Assembly (NCBI GenBank): GCA_902168105.1
Contig: CABHOY010000032.1
Coordinates: 1 to 64,000 of the forward strand
DNA: 64,000 bases
Origin: an uncultured Flavihumibacter sp.
Lineage (GTDB): Bacteria; Bacteroidota; Bacteroidia; Chitinophagales; Chitinophagaceae
Reading direction: 5' to 3'
The notes below the pieces were generated by a model. That model saw nothing but the letters and a program-made list of their open reading frames with translations. It was not told the DNA's origin and searched no databases. Below are positions 62,305 through 64,000 of the stretch, piece by piece (the stretch's first letter is position 1; every line of letters starts with the position of its first letter). A program made the translations under genes and the position numbers.

Positions 62305-64000
62305 TTAATAACCCGGATTTTGTTTGAAGTGTGGATTAGCACCCATGATATCACGGCCTATCGGGAATATAGCTGTGTGATCATCACCATCGGGTTGTTT
62401 ATCCCACCATGTACCGGTGTTAAATACGCCCCAGCGGATTAGATCAGTACGGCGACGGTTCTCTCCCAGGAACTCACGGCCCCATTCGTCCAGCATTTCC
62501 TGATCGTTCAGCTGACTACCATCTGGTTTGTACAGGCTCGTAGAACCGGCAGGATAGTTTCTTACGCGTACTGCGTTCAGCAGCCCTGCTGCAGCTGCCT
62601 TATCACCCGCGCGGTATTTACATTCAGCCAGCATATAATAGATCTCTGATAAGCGGATCTCTGCATAAGCCGATGTGATACGGTTAGGATCAGGTGTCGG
62701 ATATAATGGATATTTCAGGAAGAATACACCTGAGTTATGATCAGCATGGTTCATGTTTGACTCCTTATCTGCAATACGCTGTCCTGGTTTTGCATCGAGG
62801 AACCAACCCACCTGATCGCGGATGAACAGTGGATAAGGACCTTTATTACCACGAACAGTATCAGGTTTCATTACACCATTCACGTTACGCTCAAATGGCA
62901 GGTAACCGAACAGGAACATACCTTCACGTTTACTGTCGCCCAGGTTCTTGTATAGTTTCAGGCGATAGTCGTCAGGATAGCGCTGGAACTTAACGAAAGG
63001 TTTACCCAGTGCAAAGTTGTATTCAACGCTGTCTACATCTCGGCCTGGTTGCAACGCGTATCTTGGATTCGCCTGGTTGTAATCGGTAAAGCCGCAATAG
63101 AGTGGAGCTGCATCGTAGGTCATTGCCCAGAAGTACATGCCGCCATCATATTGCCAGTGCGTACGTGATAGCGTAGCAGGGAAACCGTAGATGGTCTCTG
63201 AATTAACGGTAGTGTTGGTATAATCGAAAGGAGCATCCCAGCGGGTATCAAGCTGATAGTTACCATATTTGCCGTCTATGATGTCCTGGCAAACGGTGGC
63301 GCAATCGTTGTACCTGTCTTGTTTGATGTATGCGTTGGCGTTCAGATACAGGCGTGCAAGCAATCCTGCAGCTCCTGCCTGTGTCCAGCGGCCGATGCCT
63401 TTATCACCCAATGCTTCGCGTTTCGGCAGGTCAGGCAGCGCCGCTTTCAGTTCAGCTTCAATGTAATTGAACATTTCTGCTGGCGGTGTCTGATCAGGGC
63501 TGGTAGTAGTATGTTTTACATCCGTAACGATCACAATATTGCGGTAAAAGTCGAATGCTCTTAAATAGAACCATGCTCTCAGCGTTCTGAGCTCGGCCTT
63601 GAAGTCGGCAAGCTCAGTCGGCGTTACATTCAGTTTAGTCGGATCGGCGATGCCCTCCATGTCCTGCAGGGAGTTGGTGGCCAGTACGATACCCTGGTAA
63701 AAAGCAGTCCAGGCGCCGCTGGTGAAGCCGTCCTGCGTGGTCCAGGTGTGATAGTGCATACGCTGATAATAACCTCCGTCCTGCCAGTCGCCCTGACGGT
63801 TGTAGGTGCCTATCTCGTCGGTAGAATTTTCATTTACGGCGAAAATATCATTTCCCTGGATGCTCCAGTAAGCATGTTCAAATGGCCGCAGGAAGTCCCT
63901 GATCACATCATCGCGCCTGGTGAGGACCTGCGATTCATCCACCTTATCATAAACATGCTCGTCAAGCTTTGTACAACCGCCCATGATCAGCGCTGTGCTC
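62305..64000 (-). CDS. SusD/RagB-family nutrient-binding lipoprotein (start beyond window)
   Basis: At least 564 residues of a SusD-like protein. The frame stays open to the right edge; the visible end reads STALIMGGC, a lipoprotein signal whose Cys is followed by TKLDEHVYDKVDESQVLT, the usual SusD start. The body has TPR-like helices (RAWFYLRAFDFYRNIVIV, GLLARLYLNANAY) and the terminal family block (IRLSEIYYMLAECKYRAGD; VRNYP; RRTDLIRWGVF). With a SusC-type TonB channel, presumably just outside the window, it imports glycans. The end is 70 bases from the convergent sensor kinase gene. Confidence 0.93.
   Translation of the reverse strand, partial: STALIMGGCTKLDEHVYDKVDESQVLTRRDDVIRDFLRPFEHAYWSIQGNDIFAVNENSTDEIGTYNRQGDWQDGGYYQRMHYHTWTTQDGFTSGAWTAFYQGIVLATNSLQDMEGIADPTKLNVTPTELADFKAELRTLRAWFYLRAFDFYRNIVIVTDVKHTTTSPDQTPPAEMFNYIEAELKAALPDLPKREALGDKGIGRWTQAGAAGLLARLYLNANAYIKQDRYNDCATVCQDIIDGKYGNYQLDTRWDAPFDYTNTTVNSETIYGFPATLSRTHWQYDGGMYFWAMTYDAAPLYCGFTDYNQANPRYALQPGRDVDSVEYNFALGKPFVKFQRYPDDYRLKLYKNLGDSKREGMFLFGYLPFERNVNGVMKPDTVRGNKGPYPLFIRDQVGWFLDAKPGQRIADKESNMNHADHNSGVFFLKYPLYPTPDPNRITSAYAEIRLSEIYYMLAECKYRAGDKAAAAGLLNAVRVRNYPAGSTSLYKPDGSQLNDQEMLDEWGREFLGENRRRTDLIRWGVFNTGTWWDKQPDGDDHTAIFPIGRDIMGANPHFKQNPGY

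Noticed and set aside
1..64000. CRISPR arrays, tRNA and rRNA genes
   Set aside because: No regularly spaced repeats and no cloverleaf or rRNA-like stretches were seen.

Overview
The window looks like a chromosomal segment of a soil- or plant-associated Bacteroidota, most likely a Chitinophaga-like member of the Chitinophagaceae. The evidence is of several kinds. Secreted glycoside hydrolases carry C-terminal type IX secretion (T9SS, Por) sorting domains. A SusD/RagB lipoprotein lies at the right edge. There is a large MacB/FtsX-type permease, LytS/LytT-type two-component pairs, and a periplasmic propeller sensor kinase. Several intergenic regions carry TTTG/TAnnTTTG-like promoters. The genus is inferred from gene style; no rRNA or other marker gene is present.

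Layout, left to right. Positions 1-345 hold the 3' end of a group II intron (maturase C-terminus plus RNA domains V and VI), cut by the window edge. 350-5449 holds an ABC-type permease, a Tat-exported Gfo/Idh/MocA oxidoreductase and small unknown proteins including a DUF4342 protein. 5523-30925 is a polysaccharide-degradation and signalling region. It contains GH8, GH95, GH64, and a GH51-GH27 operon probably acting on arabinose-containing glycans. It also contains two LytS/LytT modules, an AraC regulator, a DUF3095 cyclase-like protein with an outer-membrane partner, a RidA-like protein and a TlpA-type thioredoxin. A perfect 41-bp inverted repeat sits at 19239-19326.

31899-52287 is the most unusual part. 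A tightly packed minus-strand operon of eleven to twelve genes (52287 down to 33907) encodes a DUF4407 membrane protein, several coiled-coil proteins, two zinc-ribbon P-loop GTPases encoded side by side (resembling 'double GTPases'), a protein resembling GTPase-associated protein 1, a small radical-SAM activase-like protein, and a 2173-residue protein. That protein has three CbbX-type AAA+ domains, then an NB-ARC-type NTPase and a long TPR region. Facing it, tail to tail, is a TIR-domain protein. Its C-terminal motif (VNNYGTGDVV) is nearly identical to a motif (INNYGSGDVF) placed just before the NB-ARC domain of the giant protein. My reading is a STAND/GTPase conflict (probably anti-phage or suicide) system. 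Its TIR effector would be recruited by homotypic, possibly amyloid-like, contacts. The effector and the giant protein are linked by sequence; the roles are inferred.

52711-64000 holds a CE2-like esterase lipoprotein with a beta/gamma-crystallin domain, a NarL-type regulator with a degenerate kinase, and an unknown exported protein. It also has a clostripain-like (C11) caspase-fold protein beside a Thr-rich unknown protein, a 1006-residue propeller sensor kinase, and a SusD lipoprotein running off the right edge. Most transcription units end in clear hairpin terminators. I saw no tRNA, rRNA, CRISPR array or intact insertion sequence.
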